51,288 bases of DNA from an uncultured Oscillospiraceae bacterium (GCA_947587025.1 CANPXW010000007.1:1-51288); one strand, 5' to 3'; shown: positions 37,393 through 46,177, numbered from the stretch's first letter. Notes: a model not told the origin generated them from the letters alone. Numbers and translations: made by a program.

Positions 37393-38245
37393 CAGGCTGA
37401 CGAAGCACTACGGCCACAAGATCGCCGTAGACCGGGTCAGCGCCGTATTGAGCCCCGGCGTATACGGGCTGCTGGGGGCCAACGGCGCAGGCAAGACCAC
37501 CCTCATGCGGATGCTGTGCGCCATCCTGGAGCCCACATCCGGCGAGGTGCGTCTGAACGGGAAGGAGGTGTCCGCCATGGGGGAGGCCTACCGGAACGTG
37601 CTGGGGTATCTGCCCCAGGACTTCGGCTACTACCCCAGCTACACAGCGGCGGAATTCCTCTGCTACATCGCCGCCCTCAAGGGCATCCCCCGGCAGGCCG
37701 CCCAAAAGCGGGTGAAGCAGCTTCTGGCCACGCTGGAACTGACAGCTGTGGCGAATCGGAAGATCAAGACATTCTCCGGCGGCATGAAGCAGCGGGTGGG
37801 CATCGCCCAGGCCCTTCTGAACGACCCCTATGTACTCATTCTGGACGAGCCCACGGCTGGGCTGGACCCCAAGGAGCGGGTGCGGCTGAGAAACCTTTTG
37901 TCGGAGTATGCCGGGGACAAGATCGTGATACTGTCCACCCACATCGTCTCCGACGTGGAGGCCATCGCGGACGAGGTGTTCGTGATGAACGCCGGCCAGT
38001 TCATCGCCCACGGCACGGTGCCGTCCCTGGCGGCGCAGGTGCGGGGCAAGGTCTGGGAGCTGACTGTGCCCAGGGAGCAGGCCCGGTCCTGGCAGGAGGA
38101 CTTCACGGTGGCCAACTACCGCCATGAGGGAGATCAGGTGGTGCTGCGCATCATCTCCGAGTACATGCCCTCGGCGGAGGCCCACATCTGCGAGCCCATC
38201 CTGGACGACGCATATCTTTACTACTTCGGCGCGAAGGAGGCGTGA
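37376..38245 (+). CDS. ABC transporter ATP-binding protein, cassette 2
   Basis: The 289-residue ATPase has Walker A LLGANGAGKTTLMRML, Q-loop LPQDFGYYPSY, signature FSGGMKQRVGIAQALLNDP, Walker B LILDEPTAGLDPKERV and the switch His in STHIVSDVEAIAD. It matches the cassette 1 ATPase in length and through nearly all motif regions, so they derive from one duplication. The ATG at 37376 is preceded by AAGGAGG nine bases away; a start 24 bases further up lies inside the ribosome site region. The C-terminal regulatory part (WELTVPREQARSWQEDFTVA) also matches the paralogue's (WELSVPADRVRAWQEDFTVV). Confidence 0.93.
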   Translation: MELSIDRLTKHYGHKIAVDRVSAVLSPGVYGLLGANGAGKTTLMRMLCAILEPTSGEVRLNGKEVSAMGEAYRNVLGYLPQDFGYYPSYTAAEFLCYIAALKGIPRQAAQKRVKQLLATLELTAVANRKIKTFSGGMKQRVGIAQALLNDPYVLILDEPTAGLDPKERVRLRNLLSEYAGDKIVILSTHIVSDVEAIADEVFVMNAGQFIAHGTVPSLAAQVRGKVWELTVPREQARSWQEDFTVANYRHEGDQVVLRIISEYMPSAEAHICEPILDDAYLYYFGAKEA

Positions 38246-38246
38246 C

Positions 38247-39461
38247 ATGGAACTTTTCGCATTGGAACACAAGAGACTTTGGCGGACGCCCCGTGTGTGG
38301 ATCTGTGTGCTGCTGTGCTTTGCCTACAGCGTCATATGGGGGACCCTATTCCAGTATCAGTGGCTGGGCTTCGGCACTCAGCATGACACCACCGACCCAT
38401 ATGATTTCAGCTTTGACGGCTATTCCAACATACGGGGATTTCAGGAGCAGTTTTCCCAGTTCGGCGACGAATGGACGGACGAGACGTTCCAAAAGATGGT
38501 AGCGGCGTATCAGAGCTATGACATTTATGAAAAGCCGGGCCTTCAATCAATGGGGGACTGGATAGTGGCATACTCGTTTCTTGACAGGCTGTACCCGGAG
38601 CTGGAGGACGCGGAGAACCAGAAGTATCAGCCACTGATCCTCTACGCGGACACGTCAAAAATAACGGACTTTTACCAGCGGCGGGCGGACCTCTTGGAGT
38701 TCACCCTGGAAGTCACCAAACAAAACGAGGGACTGACCGATGCCGACAAGCAGATGCTCCTGGATATGAACAGCCAGATCGAGGAGCCCTGGCCCTACGA
38801 GTGGACACAGGGCTGGGCCAACCTGCCCTTTAACTGGTCGAAGCTGGCGCCCTACCTGGCCATTGCGCTGGCGTTCCTGTTCTCCGGGGAGTGGCACAAC
38901 AGCACCGCGCCCATGCTGCACACCACCAAATACGGCTGGAGGAAGCTGGCCCGTGTAAAGGTCCTCAGCGGCCTTGCATTCGCGCTGGAGTTCTATGTGC
39001 TCATCGCGGGCTCTAAGATACTGCTGCAGCTCATATATTTTGGCACGTCCGGGTGGGACCTGCCGATACAATACATCAGCCTGCTGGCCGTGGCCCCCTG
39101 GAACATGCTCCAGGCGGAGCTTTATGAGCTGGCCTTCGGCCTGATCGGCGTGGTAGGCTACGCAGGGCTGGTCATGCTCATGTCGTCCCTGGTGAAGAAC
39201 AATGTGCTGGCCCTGGTCTTCAGCCTGGCCTTCGTCTACGTGCCGGACGTACTTGAGCGCTACCTGCCCAAATGGCTGATGGCGGTGAGCCAGTACCTGC
39301 CGCTGGTGGGCAATAGCCGCGACATCTACGGCTACAACATATTCCACATCTTCGGCCTGAGCGTCTGGTCGCCCTGGATGATGATAACGGTGCCGCTGCT
39401 GATTGGCATAGCGTGCATCCCCTTCGCCATCCGCTTCTGGTCCCGCCGCCAGAGGGCATGA
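38247..39461 (+). CDS. ABC transporter permease, cassette 2
   Basis: The 404-residue protein begins MELFALEHKRLWRTPRVWIC, almost the same as its paralogue in cassette 1. One N-terminal helix is followed by an outer domain of about 150 residues, which is the most different part between the two copies, and then five helices (LAIALAFLFSGEWHN; LLAVAPWNMLQAELYELAFG; VWSPWMMITVPLLIGIACI). Divergence in the outer domain with conserved membrane parts suggests the two transporters meet different ligands. It starts one base after the ATPase stop with GAAGGAGG upstream, and a terminator follows. Confidence 0.85.
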   Translation: MELFALEHKRLWRTPRVWICVLLCFAYSVIWGTLFQYQWLGFGTQHDTTDPYDFSFDGYSNIRGFQEQFSQFGDEWTDETFQKMVAAYQSYDIYEKPGLQSMGDWIVAYSFLDRLYPELEDAENQKYQPLILYADTSKITDFYQRRADLLEFTLEVTKQNEGLTDADKQMLLDMNSQIEEPWPYEWTQGWANLPFNWSKLAPYLAIALAFLFSGEWHNSTAPMLHTTKYGWRKLARVKVLSGLAFALEFYVLIAGSKILLQLIYFGTSGWDLPIQYISLLAVAPWNMLQAELYELAFGLIGVVGYAGLVMLMSSLVKNNVLALVFSLAFVYVPDVLERYLPKWLMAVSQYLPLVGNSRDIYGYNIFHIFGLSVWSPWMMITVPLLIGIACIPFAIRFWSRRQRA

Positions 39462-39477
39462 CGAAATAACGCACAGA

Positions 39478-39514
39478 GCCTGCCTCTCCGGCGACGTCGG
39501 CGAGGCAGGCTTTT
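39478..39514 (+). terminator. Terminator after cassette 2
   Basis: GCCTGCCTC at 39478-39486 pairs with GAGGCAGGC at 39502-39510, with an inner CCG/CGG pairing in the 15-base loop and TTTT after the stem. It begins 17 bases after the permease stop codon. Confidence 0.88.
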
Positions 39515-39532
39515 CGTGTTGTTGAAAAAAGT

Positions 39533-39562
39533 CGAATTTGGACAGGGCGGGGCGCATAGGCT
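39533..39562 (+). promoter_or_regulatory. Possible sigma-E-type promoter of sigK
   Basis: GTCGAATTT near 39531-39539 and CATAGGCTT at 39555-39563 resemble the -35 and -10 patterns of mother-cell sigma-E (ATATT and CATACA-T) at fitting spacing. In Bacillus sigK is transcribed by sigma-E, so the match is in the right place, but it is weak. Confidence 0.35.
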
Positions 39563-39583
39563 TATCAAAGAGGTGATGAGACT

Positions 39584-40270
39584 ATGCTTTCGGCGAGTTT
39601 GATGCTGCTGGTGTCCAGCGCGCTGCTGACGCTGCGGCTGGGGGATAACGCCTCGTCGTTTCCACGGCCGCTGAAGCCCCAGGAGGAGCAGCAGTACATC
39701 CAGCGGGCCGCACAGGGGGACCTGGAGGCGCGAAATATCCTGATCGAGCACAATCTGCGCCTGGTGATGCACATCATCAAGAAGTACTACACCAGCGCAG
39801 CGGATACGGAGGACCTGGTGTCCATCGGCACCATCGGGCTTATCAAAGGCGTGTCCACCTACCGGCCGGACAAGGGCGTGCGCCTGGCGACCTACGCCTC
39901 CAAGTGCATCGAGAACGAGATACTCATGCACTTCCGGGGCCAGAAGAAGTCGGCGGGGGACGTGTCGCTGTCCGACGCGCTGGACGCAGACGGAGAGGGG
40001 GAGGGCCTGGCGCTGCTGGACACCATCGCCGGCGATCAGGACATGCTGGAGGAGCTGTCCCGCCGGGAGGCCGCCGAGCAGGTGAGAAAGGCAGTGGACG
40101 CGGCGCTGGAGGGCCGGGAGGCCCAGGTGATACGCCTGCGCTACGGCCTGGGCGGCGAGCCGCCGCTGCCTCAGCGGGAGGTGGCCGACCGCATCGGCAT
40201 CAGCCGCTCCTATGTATCGCGCATCGAAAAGCGGGCCCTGGAGAAGCTGCGGGGACGGTTCGACCCGTGA
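39584..40270 (+). CDS. sigK: Sporulation sigma factor K precursor
   Basis: The 228-residue protein is the late mother-cell sigma factor of sporulation. After a hydrophobic N-terminal pro-sequence (MLSASLMLLVSSALLTLRLG) comes FPRPLKPQEEQQYI, matching the mature SigK start. Region 2 is ARNILIEHNLRLVMHIIKKY with SIGTIGLIKGVSTYRPDKG, and CIENEILMHFRGQKK follows. The C-terminus is RIGISRSYVSRIEKRALEKL, again SigK-like. The hydrophobic leader implies that cleavage is needed for activity, as with SpoIVFB in Bacillus. The gene is uninterrupted, with no skin element. AAAGAGGTG precedes the ATG. It stands alone between cassette 2 and the rimP operon. Confidence 0.92.
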   Translation: MLSASLMLLVSSALLTLRLGDNASSFPRPLKPQEEQQYIQRAAQGDLEARNILIEHNLRLVMHIIKKYYTSAADTEDLVSIGTIGLIKGVSTYRPDKGVRLATYASKCIENEILMHFRGQKKSAGDVSLSDALDADGEGEGLALLDTIAGDQDMLEELSRREAAEQVRKAVDAALEGREAQVIRLRYGLGGEPPLPQREVADRIGISRSYVSRIEKRALEKLRGRFDP

Positions 40271-40338
40271 AAAAGACAAAATATTGTGGGATAGTCCGCC
40301 TGTGACACACAAATAATAGTTTGGATTTGAAAAAAGTC

Positions 40339-40367
40339 TTGATTTATCCGGTCGACTATGCTATATT
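40339..40367 (+). promoter_or_regulatory. Promoter of the rimP-nusA-infB operon
   Basis: TTGATT at 40339-40344 and TATATT at 40362-40367 are 17 bases apart. Transcription would begin near 40374, giving a leader of about 85 bases that includes a terminator hairpin. Confidence 0.7.
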
Positions 40368-40392
40368 CATACCAGCAAATGTCCTTTTCCTT

Positions 40393-40422
40393 GGAGTGGG
40401 GTCTTGTCCCACTCTTTTTCTT
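40393..40422 (+). terminator. Leader terminator (attenuator) before rimP
   Basis: GAGTGGG at 40394-40400 pairs with CCCACTC at 40408-40414 around a 7-base loop, followed by TTTTTCTT. A terminator between the promoter and the first gene implies attenuation. In Bacillus subtilis the same operon is controlled by NusA-dependent termination in its leader, so autoregulation by NusA is likely here. Confidence 0.75.
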
Positions 40423-40459
40423 GATGAAAAAGAAATTGTCAGAAATTGGAAATTCATCT

Positions 40460-40912
40460 ATGAACCGTATCGAAAAGACCGTGTGGGAGCTGGCGCAGCC
40501 GGTGGTGGAAGCCGCCGGGCTGGAGCTTTGGGACGTGGAGTACGTCACCGAGGCCGGCCAGCGCTATCTGCGCATCTATCTGGACGGGCCGGAGGGCGTG
40601 GACCTGGATACATGCGAGCGCGTCTCCCGGGCCATGGACCCCATCCTGGACGAGGCGGACCCGGTGCCGGACAGCTACATTTTCGAGGTCAGCTCCGCTG
40701 GCTGCGAACGGGCGCTGAAGCGGCCGGGCGACTTTGCGCGGTTCATGGGCTCTCTGGTGGAGGTCAGGCTCTACAGCGCCGTGGACGGCACCAAGCAGTG
40801 GGTGGGCACTCTGACCGGTTACGAGGACGGAGAAGTGACCATCGACGCCGGCGGCCAGCGCCGCTTTTCGCAAAAACAGATCGCCAGCGTCAGGCTGCGC
40901 GTGGAATTCTGA
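40460..40912 (+). CDS. rimP: Ribosome maturation factor RimP
   Basis: RimP helps assemble the 30S subunit. The 150-residue protein starts MNRIEKTVWELAQPVVEAAG and carries LELWDVEYVTEAGQRYLRIY, the conserved N-terminal half, then DPVPDSYIFEVSSAGCERAL (usually SSPGLERPL) and an SH3-like C-terminal half. I chose the ATG at 40460 from the family start; the frame extends to 40358 through the attenuator, which cannot be coding. The ribosome site is weak (GGAAATTC). It is the first gene of the nusA-infB operon, and nusA follows by 15 bases. Confidence 0.93.
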   Translation: MNRIEKTVWELAQPVVEAAGLELWDVEYVTEAGQRYLRIYLDGPEGVDLDTCERVSRAMDPILDEADPVPDSYIFEVSSAGCERALKRPGDFARFMGSLVEVRLYSAVDGTKQWVGTLTGYEDGEVTIDAGGQRRFSQKQIASVRLRVEF

Positions 40913-40927
40913 ATCGGAGGAAAGACA

Positions 40928-41980
40928 ATGAACGCCGAATTTTTTGCCGCGATAGAGGACCTGGAGCGGGAGAAGGGCATTCCCCGCGAATATATGTACG
41001 ACAAGATCTATCAGGCCATGCTGGCCGCCTTCCGCAAGGACAATCCGGACGCGGCGGACAACGTGGTCATCGAGATGGACGAGGATAAAAAGAAGATCGA
41101 GATGTACGTCATCACCGACGTGGTGGAGGAGGTAGAGGACCCCGCCACCCAGATGACCCTTGCCCAGGCCCAGAAGATCTCCAAGCGGGCCAAGGTGGGC
41201 GGCCAGATCAAGGTCCCCGTGAACACCAAGGAGCTGGGCCGCATCGCCGCCCAGAACGCCAAGCAGGTCATCATCCAGGGCATCCGCGAGGCGGAGCGCG
41301 GCCTCATTTACGATGAGTTCACCAGCCATGAGCACGAGATACTCACCGGCGAAGTGGCCCGCATCGACCCGCGCACCGGCAACATCTCCATGAAGATCAA
41401 CTCCAACGCCGAGTATACCGACGCGCTGCTGTCCGTCAACGAGCAGATACGGGACGAGGTGCTGGTGGAGGGCCAGCGGGTGAAGGTGTACGTCATCGAG
41501 GTGCGCAAGTCCTCCCGGGGGCCCCAGGTGCTCATCAGCCGGACCCATCCGGTGCTGGTCAAGCGCCTGTTCGAGCTGGAGGTGCCCGAGATCGCTGACG
41601 GCACGGTGGAGATCATGTCCATCGCCCGCGAGGCCGGCTCCCGCACCAAGATGGCCGTGTGGAGCACCGCGCCGGACGTGGACCCCATCGGCGCCTGCGT
41701 GGGCCCCAGAGGCGGCCGCGTGTCCAGCGTCGTGGACGAGCTGGGCGGCGAGAAGATCGACATCGTCAAATACAGCGAGATACCCGAGGAGTACGTGGCT
41801 GCGGCCCTGTCCCCGGCGGACGTGCTGAACGTATATATGGACGAGGAGGGCAAGTCCTGCCGGGTCATCGTGCCGGACAACCAGCTGTCCCTGGCCATCG
41901 GCAAAGAGGGCCAGAACGCCCGTCTGGCCGCGAAGCTGACCGGCATCAAGATCGACATCAAGCCCGAGAGCGAGGACTGA
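40928..41980 (+). CDS. nusA: Transcription termination/antitermination factor NusA
   Basis: NusA binds RNA polymerase and affects pausing, termination and antitermination. The 350-residue protein has the N-terminal polymerase-binding domain ([20 protein letters not shown]), an S1 domain starting about residue 135 ([20 protein letters not shown]), and two KH domains ([40 protein letters not shown]). It ends after KH2, as in other Firmicutes, without the acidic repeats of proteobacterial NusA. CGGAGGAAAG precedes the ATG. The leader attenuator upstream of rimP is its likely point of self-control. Confidence 0.97.
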   Translation: MNAEFFAAIEDLEREKGIPREYMYDKIYQAMLAAFRKDNPDAADNVVIEMDEDKKKIEMYVITDVVEEVEDPATQMTLAQAQKISKRAKVGGQIKVPVNTKELGRIAAQNAKQVIIQGIREAERGLIYDEFTSHEHEILTGEVARIDPRTGNISMKINSNAEYTDALLSVNEQIRDEVLVEGQRVKVYVIEVRKSSRGPQVLISRTHPVLVKRLFELEVPEIADGTVEIMSIAREAGSRTKMAVWSTAPDVDPIGACVGPRGGRVSSVVDELGGEKIDIVKYSEIPEEYVAAALSPADVLNVYMDEEGKSCRVIVPDNQLSLAIGKEGQNARLAAKLTGIKIDIKPESED

Positions 41981-41984
41981 GCCT

Positions 41985-42248
41985 ATGGCGGAGCCTGTGC
42001 GCATGTGCGTGGGTTGCCGCGCACACGCCCCGAAAAAGGAATTGATACGCATCGTGCGCACGCCCGAGGGGCAGATCGTGGCCGACGCCAGAGGCAAGGC
42101 CTCCGGCCGGGGCGCGTACATCTGCCGCAAAGCGTCGTGCCTGGAAAAGGCCCGCAGGAGCCGGGCGCTGGAGCGGATGCTCAATACCGCCATCAGCCCG
42201 GAGACTTACGAGGCGCTGGCGGCGGCTGTAGAGGCGTCGGATGGATAA
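41985..42248 (+). CDS. rnpM: YlxR family RNA-binding protein (RNase P modulator RnpM)
   Basis: The 87-residue protein has the family features RMCVGCRAHAPKKELIRIVR at the N-terminus and ASGRGAYICRKASCLEKA, with the RNA-binding GRGAY loop. Cys8 and Cys11 plus Cys46 and Cys51 could bind metal or form a redox pair. YlxR of Bacillus binds the RNase P RNA and modulates it; that role is taken from the family. It starts four bases after nusA and overlaps the next gene by eight bases. This position between nusA and infB is conserved across Firmicutes. Confidence 0.93.
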   Translation: MAEPVRMCVGCRAHAPKKELIRIVRTPEGQIVADARGKASGRGAYICRKASCLEKARRSRALERMLNTAISPETYEALAAAVEASDG

Positions 42249-42570
42249 GGCCCTGGGGTATCTTGGCCTGGCGGCCAGGGCCGGAAGGCTCGTCGTCGGT
42301 GCGGAGGACTGCGCCAAGGCGCTCCGGCGGAGCAAGGGCGGCCTTGTGGTCGCGGCGGCGGACACCGGGAGCAGCGCGCTGGAGCAGACGGGCCGGCTGT
42401 GCGCGGCGAGGGGAGTGCCTCTGCTGGACACAGCGTATACGAAGCGGCAGCTTGGCCGGGCCGTGGGGCGCGATGGCCCCGTGGCTGTGGCGTATATATG
42501 CGACGAGGGCCTGTCAGGGGCATTCAAGGCGGCCGTGGAAACGGATGGAGAACAGGAGGAGCGAGTATGA
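42241..42570 (+). CDS. L7Ae family ribosomal-type protein (YlxQ)
   Basis: The 109-residue protein starts MDKALGYLGLAARAGRLVVG, the RNA-binding helix region of the L7Ae/L30e/S12e/Gadd45 superfamily, and includes LLDTAYTKRQLGRAVGRDGP near the C-terminus. YlxQ proteins probably bind kink-turn RNA in the ribosome. It lies between rnpM and infB, as in other Firmicutes, and its stop codon overlaps the infB start (ATGA). The last dozen residues (ETDGEQEERV) encode the infB ribosome site. Confidence 0.9.
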   Translation: MDKALGYLGLAARAGRLVVGAEDCAKALRRSKGGLVVAAADTGSSALEQTGRLCAARGVPLLDTAYTKRQLGRAVGRDGPVAVAYICDEGLSGAFKAAVETDGEQEERV

Positions 42571-44891
42571 GCTTAGTGAAATACCGTGTGCATGAGGTGG
42601 CGAAGGATTTCGGCGTCCCCTCCAAGGTCATCATGGAGATATTGACGGAGTATGCCACCACCCCCAAGAACCACATGCAGGTGCTGGAGGACGAGGAGCT
42701 GAGCATCATCTTCGAGTATCTGACCCAGCATAACCAAGTGGAGAGCATCGCGGAGATATTCGCCGACGCGGCCAAGGCTGCGGAGCAGCCCAAGAAGGAG
42801 CAGCAGTCCCAGTCCGACGCGGGCAAAAAGCCCGCCCAGGGCGGCGCCGCTCCCGCGCCTCAGATGCAGAAGCAGCCCAAGCCCGACAAGCCCCATGTTC
42901 CCAGGCAGATGCCGGAGAAGAAGGTGGTGGACACCAGGGGCAGCACGGCGACCAACCTCTCCAAGTACGACGAGCGCTTCGACCGTATGGCCGGCGACAA
43001 GGCCGACAAGATGAAGCGCGGCAAGGAGAAGATCGGCGGCCGGAACAAGCAGCGCCAGAATACCGCCGCTGCCAGCGCCAAGCGCCGGCAGGAGGAGCGG
43101 GACAAGATGCAGCGGCTCCAGTTCGAGATCGCCAAGAAGGCTCCCACCCGGGTGCAGATACCCGACGAGATCTCCGTGCAGGAGCTGGCCGTGCGGATGA
43201 AGAAGTCCGGCGCGGAGGTGGTCCGCAAGCTGGTGAAGATGGGCGTCATGGCGGGTCTGCCGGACGTGATCGACTTCGACACCGCCGCTCTGGTGGCCAT
43301 GGAGTTCAACTGCAAGGTGGAGCACGAGGTGGTCGTGACCGTGGAGGAGCGGCTCATCGACGACCACGTGGACACAGAGGAGGAGCTGAAGCCCAGGGCC
43401 CCCGTGGTGGTGGTCATGGGCCACGTGGACCACGGCAAGACCTCGCTGCTGGACTATATCCGCAACACCAAGGTGGCTGCCGGCGAGGCCGGCGGCATCA
43501 CCCAGGCCATCGGCGCATATGTGGTGGACATCGGCGGCAATCCCGTCACCTTCCTGGACACGCCGGGCCATGAGGCCTTCACCTCCATGCGTGCCCGTGG
43601 CGCGATGGTCACAGACGTGGCCATCCTGGTGGTGGCCGCCACCGAGGGCATCAAGCCCCAGACCGTGGAGTCCATCAACCACGCCAAGGCAGCCAATATC
43701 CCCATCGTGGTGGCCATCAACAAGATGGATATGCCCGGCGCAAACGCCGACCGGGTCAAGCAGGAGCTGACGGAGTACGATCTGGTCTCCGACGAGTGGG
43801 GCGGCGATACCATCGTGTGCCCCATCTCCGCCAAGACAGGCGAGGGCGTGGATAACCTGCTGGAGATGCTGGCTCTGCAGACCGAGATGCTGGGTCTGAA
43901 GGCAAATCCCGACAGGGCCGCTGTGGGCGCTGTCATCGAGGCGCGGCTGGATAAGGGCCGCGGCCCCATCATGACCGTTCTGGTGCAGAATGGCACCCTC
44001 CATCAGGGGGACGTGATCATCGCCGGCACGGCGGTAGGCCGCGTGCGCACCATGATAAACGACAAGGGCCAGCGGGTCACCGAGGCCGGTCCCTCTGTGC
44101 CGGTGGAGATCGCCGGCATGAGCGAGGTGCCCAACGCGGGCGATACCTTCAACGCCGTGGCCGACGAGCGCATGGCCCGCGAGCTGGTGGAGGAGCGCAA
44201 GGCCAAGGAGAAACTGTCCGCCTCTACCGCCCCCAAGAAGGTCTCTCTGGACGATCTGTTCGCCCGCATCCAAGAGGGCGAGATGAAGGACTTCAACATC
44301 ATCGTCAAGGCCGACGTGAAGGGCAGCGCCGAGGCGGTAAAGGCGTCGCTGGAGAAGCTCTCCAACGACGAGGTCCGTGTGCGCGTCATCCACTGTGCCG
44401 TGGGCGCCATCAACGAGTCCGACGTGATGCTGGCATCCACCTCCAACGCGGTGATCGTGGGCTTCAACGTCCGGCCGGAGAACGCCGCCCGTGACAGCGC
44501 CGCCCGCTCCGACGTGGACATCCGGCTGTACCGGGTCATCTACGACTGCATCAACGAGATCGAGGCGGCCATGAAGGGCATGCTGGCCCCCAAGTTCCAG
44601 GAGAAGATCATCGGCCACGCCGAGGTCCGCCAGACCTACAAGGTGTCCAAGGTGGGCACGGTGTGTGGCTGCTACGTGCTGGACGGCAAGATCCAGCGCA
44701 GCTGCAAGGTCCGTGTGCTGCGGGACAACGTGGTGGTGTACGAGGGCGATCTGGCCTCTCTGCGCCGGTTCAAGGACGACGTGCGGGAGGTGGCCGCCGG
44801 CTACGAGTGCGGCATGCAGGTGGAGAAGTTCAACGACATCAAGGAGCAGGATGTCATCGAGTGCTTTGTGATGGAGCAGATCGATGCCTAA
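42567..44891 (+). CDS. infB: Translation initiation factor IF-2
   Basis: IF-2 is the GTPase that brings initiator tRNA to the 30S subunit and helps subunit joining. The 774-residue protein starts MSLVKYRVHEVAKDFGVPSK (IF2-N domain). A low-complexity Lys/Gln/Pro linker of about 150 residues leads to a second IF2-N domain (ISVQELAVRMKKSGAEVVRK). The GTPase motifs are VMGHVDHGKTSLLDYI, FLDTPGHEAF and VVAINKMDMPGAN. Domains II to IV follow. The linker is shorter than in many bacteria. I chose the ATG at 42567, after AGGAGG; the frame is open further up but overlaps ylxQ. The rbfA gene overlaps the end by eight bases. Confidence 0.97.
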   Translation: MSLVKYRVHEVAKDFGVPSKVIMEILTEYATTPKNHMQVLEDEELSIIFEYLTQHNQVESIAEIFADAAKAAEQPKKEQQSQSDAGKKPAQGGAAPAPQMQKQPKPDKPHVPRQMPEKKVVDTRGSTATNLSKYDERFDRMAGDKADKMKRGKEKIGGRNKQRQNTAAASAKRRQEERDKMQRLQFEIAKKAPTRVQIPDEISVQELAVRMKKSGAEVVRKLVKMGVMAGLPDVIDFDTAALVAMEFNCKVEHEVVVTVEERLIDDHVDTEEELKPRAPVVVVMGHVDHGKTSLLDYIRNTKVAAGEAGGITQAIGAYVVDIGGNPVTFLDTPGHEAFTSMRARGAMVTDVAILVVAATEGIKPQTVESINHAKAANIPIVVAINKMDMPGANADRVKQELTEYDLVSDEWGGDTIVCPISAKTGEGVDNLLEMLALQTEMLGLKANPDRAAVGAVIEARLDKGRGPIMTVLVQNGTLHQGDVIIAGTAVGRVRTMINDKGQRVTEAGPSVPVEIAGMSEVPNAGDTFNAVADERMARELVEERKAKEKLSASTAPKKVSLDDLFARIQEGEMKDFNIIVKADVKGSAEAVKASLEKLSNDEVRVRVIHCAVGAINESDVMLASTSNAVIVGFNVRPENAARDSAARSDVDIRLYRVIYDCINEIEAAMKGMLAPKFQEKIIGHAEVRQTYKVSKVGTVCGCYVLDGKIQRSCKVRVLRDNVVVYEGDLASLRRFKDDVREVAAGYECGMQVEKFNDIKEQDVIECFVMEQIDA

Positions 44892-45252
44892 CCACCATAT
44901 CGACCGGATAAACGACGACATCCGCCGTGTGCTGGCGGAGAAGCTGCGGGACGTGAAGGACCCCCGCATCCAGCAGGGGGCCATGCTCACCGTCACCCAC
45001 ACCGAGACCACCAACGATCTGCGCCACTGCAAGGTGTATGTCAGCGTGCTGGGCCAGGTGGACGAAAAGCAGCTGGTGCGCGGGCTGAAGTCGGTGGCGG
45101 GCTATCTGCGGCGGGAGCTGGGCCAGTCCCTTCAGCTGCGGTACGTGCCGGAGCTGACGTTCCTGCTGGACGACTCCATCGCCCACGGCGCCTATATCAA
45201 CAAACTGATCAACGACCTGGACATCCCACATGACGACGATGATGACGCTTGA
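44884..45252 (+). CDS. rbfA: 30S ribosome-binding factor A
   Basis: RbfA binds the 30S subunit during late assembly and cold adaptation. The 122-residue protein has the typical start HIDRINDDIRRVLAEKLRDV, then VTHTETTNDLRHCKVYVSVL and VAGYLRRELGQSLQLRYVPE. It ends in a run of aspartates (HDDDDDA) coded by GAC/GAT repeats within which the next gene begins. It overlaps infB by eight bases, as part of the translation operon. Confidence 0.95.
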   Translation: MPNHHIDRINDDIRRVLAEKLRDVKDPRIQQGAMLTVTHTETTNDLRHCKVYVSVLGQVDEKQLVRGLKSVAGYLRRELGQSLQLRYVPELTFLLDDSIAHGAYINKLINDLDIPHDDDDDA

Positions 45253-46177
45253 TGAGACCCTCGACTATCTGAAGGACAGCGACGGATATTTGCTGCTGAC
45301 GCATATCCGCCCGGACGGCGACACGCTTGGCAGTGCCGCCGCCCTTTGTCATATCCTGCGCCGGATGGGCAAGACGGCGTATCTTTACGACAATCCCCAG
45401 GTGACGACCATGTACGCGCCCTTTGTGGCACCGTATATCGCACCGGACGGCTTTAAGCCCGACACGGTGCTGGCGGTGGACCTGGCGGCGGAGAATCTCT
45501 ATCCTCAGGGCTTTGCGCCCCGGCGCATAGACCTGTGCATCGACCACCATCCCACCAATACAGGCTATGCCAGGCGGCTTTTCTGTCAGCCGGACAAGGC
45601 CTCCTGCGGGGAGATCATCCTGCAGCTGGCCCAGGCGCTGGGTCTGCTGGATACCGAGACCGCCACGCTGCTCTATATGGCCGTGTCCACCGACTGCGGC
45701 TGCTTCGTCTACGCCAACACCAACGCCGATACCCACCGGGCGGCGGCAGAGCTTATCGAGGCCGGGGCGGACTATAAGAGGCTCAACAAGCTGCTGTTCC
45801 GCACCTTCGCCTACTCCCGGCTGAAGCTGGAGGGGCTGCTGTACGCCGGCCTGCGCCGGTACGGCCCCGACGGCTGCGTCACCGTGGCCACGGTGACGGA
45901 GGATATGATGCGCCAGGCCCAGGCCACGGAGGACGACTGCGAGGACATCGCCTCCCTGGCGGGGAAGGTGGCCGGCAGCCGGGTGAGCGTGACCATCCGG
46001 GAACTGAAGCCGGGGCTGAGCAAGCTGAGCCTGCGCAGCGGGGAGGACTTCGACAGCTCCGCCGTCTGCACCCTGCACGGCGGCGGCGGGCACAAGATGG
46101 CCTCTGGCTGCACCATCAAGGCCAGCCCGGACGAGGCCCGGGACATCATCGTCCGGGACATTCTGGAGGCGCTGTGA
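45242..46177 (+). CDS. nrnA: DHH phosphoesterase, nanoRNase/pAp phosphatase NrnA
   Basis: NrnA degrades RNA of a few nucleotides and dephosphorylates pAp. The 311-residue protein has THIRPDGDTLGSAAAL (metal-binding RPDGDT), the DHH motif LCIDHHPTN, and the DHHA1-type end CTLHGGGGHKMASGC. Starts at 45230, 45239 and 45242 are all possible inside the aspartate codons of rbfA; I chose 45242 because MTLDETLDYLKDSDGYLLLT fits family starts. No ribosome site is visible, so translation is probably coupled to rbfA. Position after rbfA is usual in Firmicutes. Confidence 0.93.
   Translation: MTLDETLDYLKDSDGYLLLTHIRPDGDTLGSAAALCHILRRMGKTAYLYDNPQVTTMYAPFVAPYIAPDGFKPDTVLAVDLAAENLYPQGFAPRRIDLCIDHHPTNTGYARRLFCQPDKASCGEIILQLAQALGLLDTETATLLYMAVSTDCGCFVYANTNADTHRAAAELIEAGADYKRLNKLLFRTFAYSRLKLEGLLYAGLRRYGPDGCVTVATVTEDMMRQAQATEDDCEDIASLAGKVAGSRVSVTIRELKPGLSKLSLRSGEDFDSSAVCTLHGGGGHKMASGCTIKASPDEARDIIVRDILEAL

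Noticed and set aside
40358-40460. N-terminal extension of RimP from 40358
   Set aside because: The extension overlaps the -10 region and the leader terminator, and has no family similarity; the ATG at 40460 fits.
42573-45032. 819-codon minus-strand frame opposite infB and rbfA
   Set aside because: Shadow of a highly conserved gene; composition (His, Gly, Leu, Val) is typical of antisense translation of GC-rich genes.
45220-45250. GAC/GAT repeat at the rbfA end as a slippery or unstable repeat
   Set aside because: It is short, and it simply encodes an acidic tail; the nrnA frame is intact beyond it.
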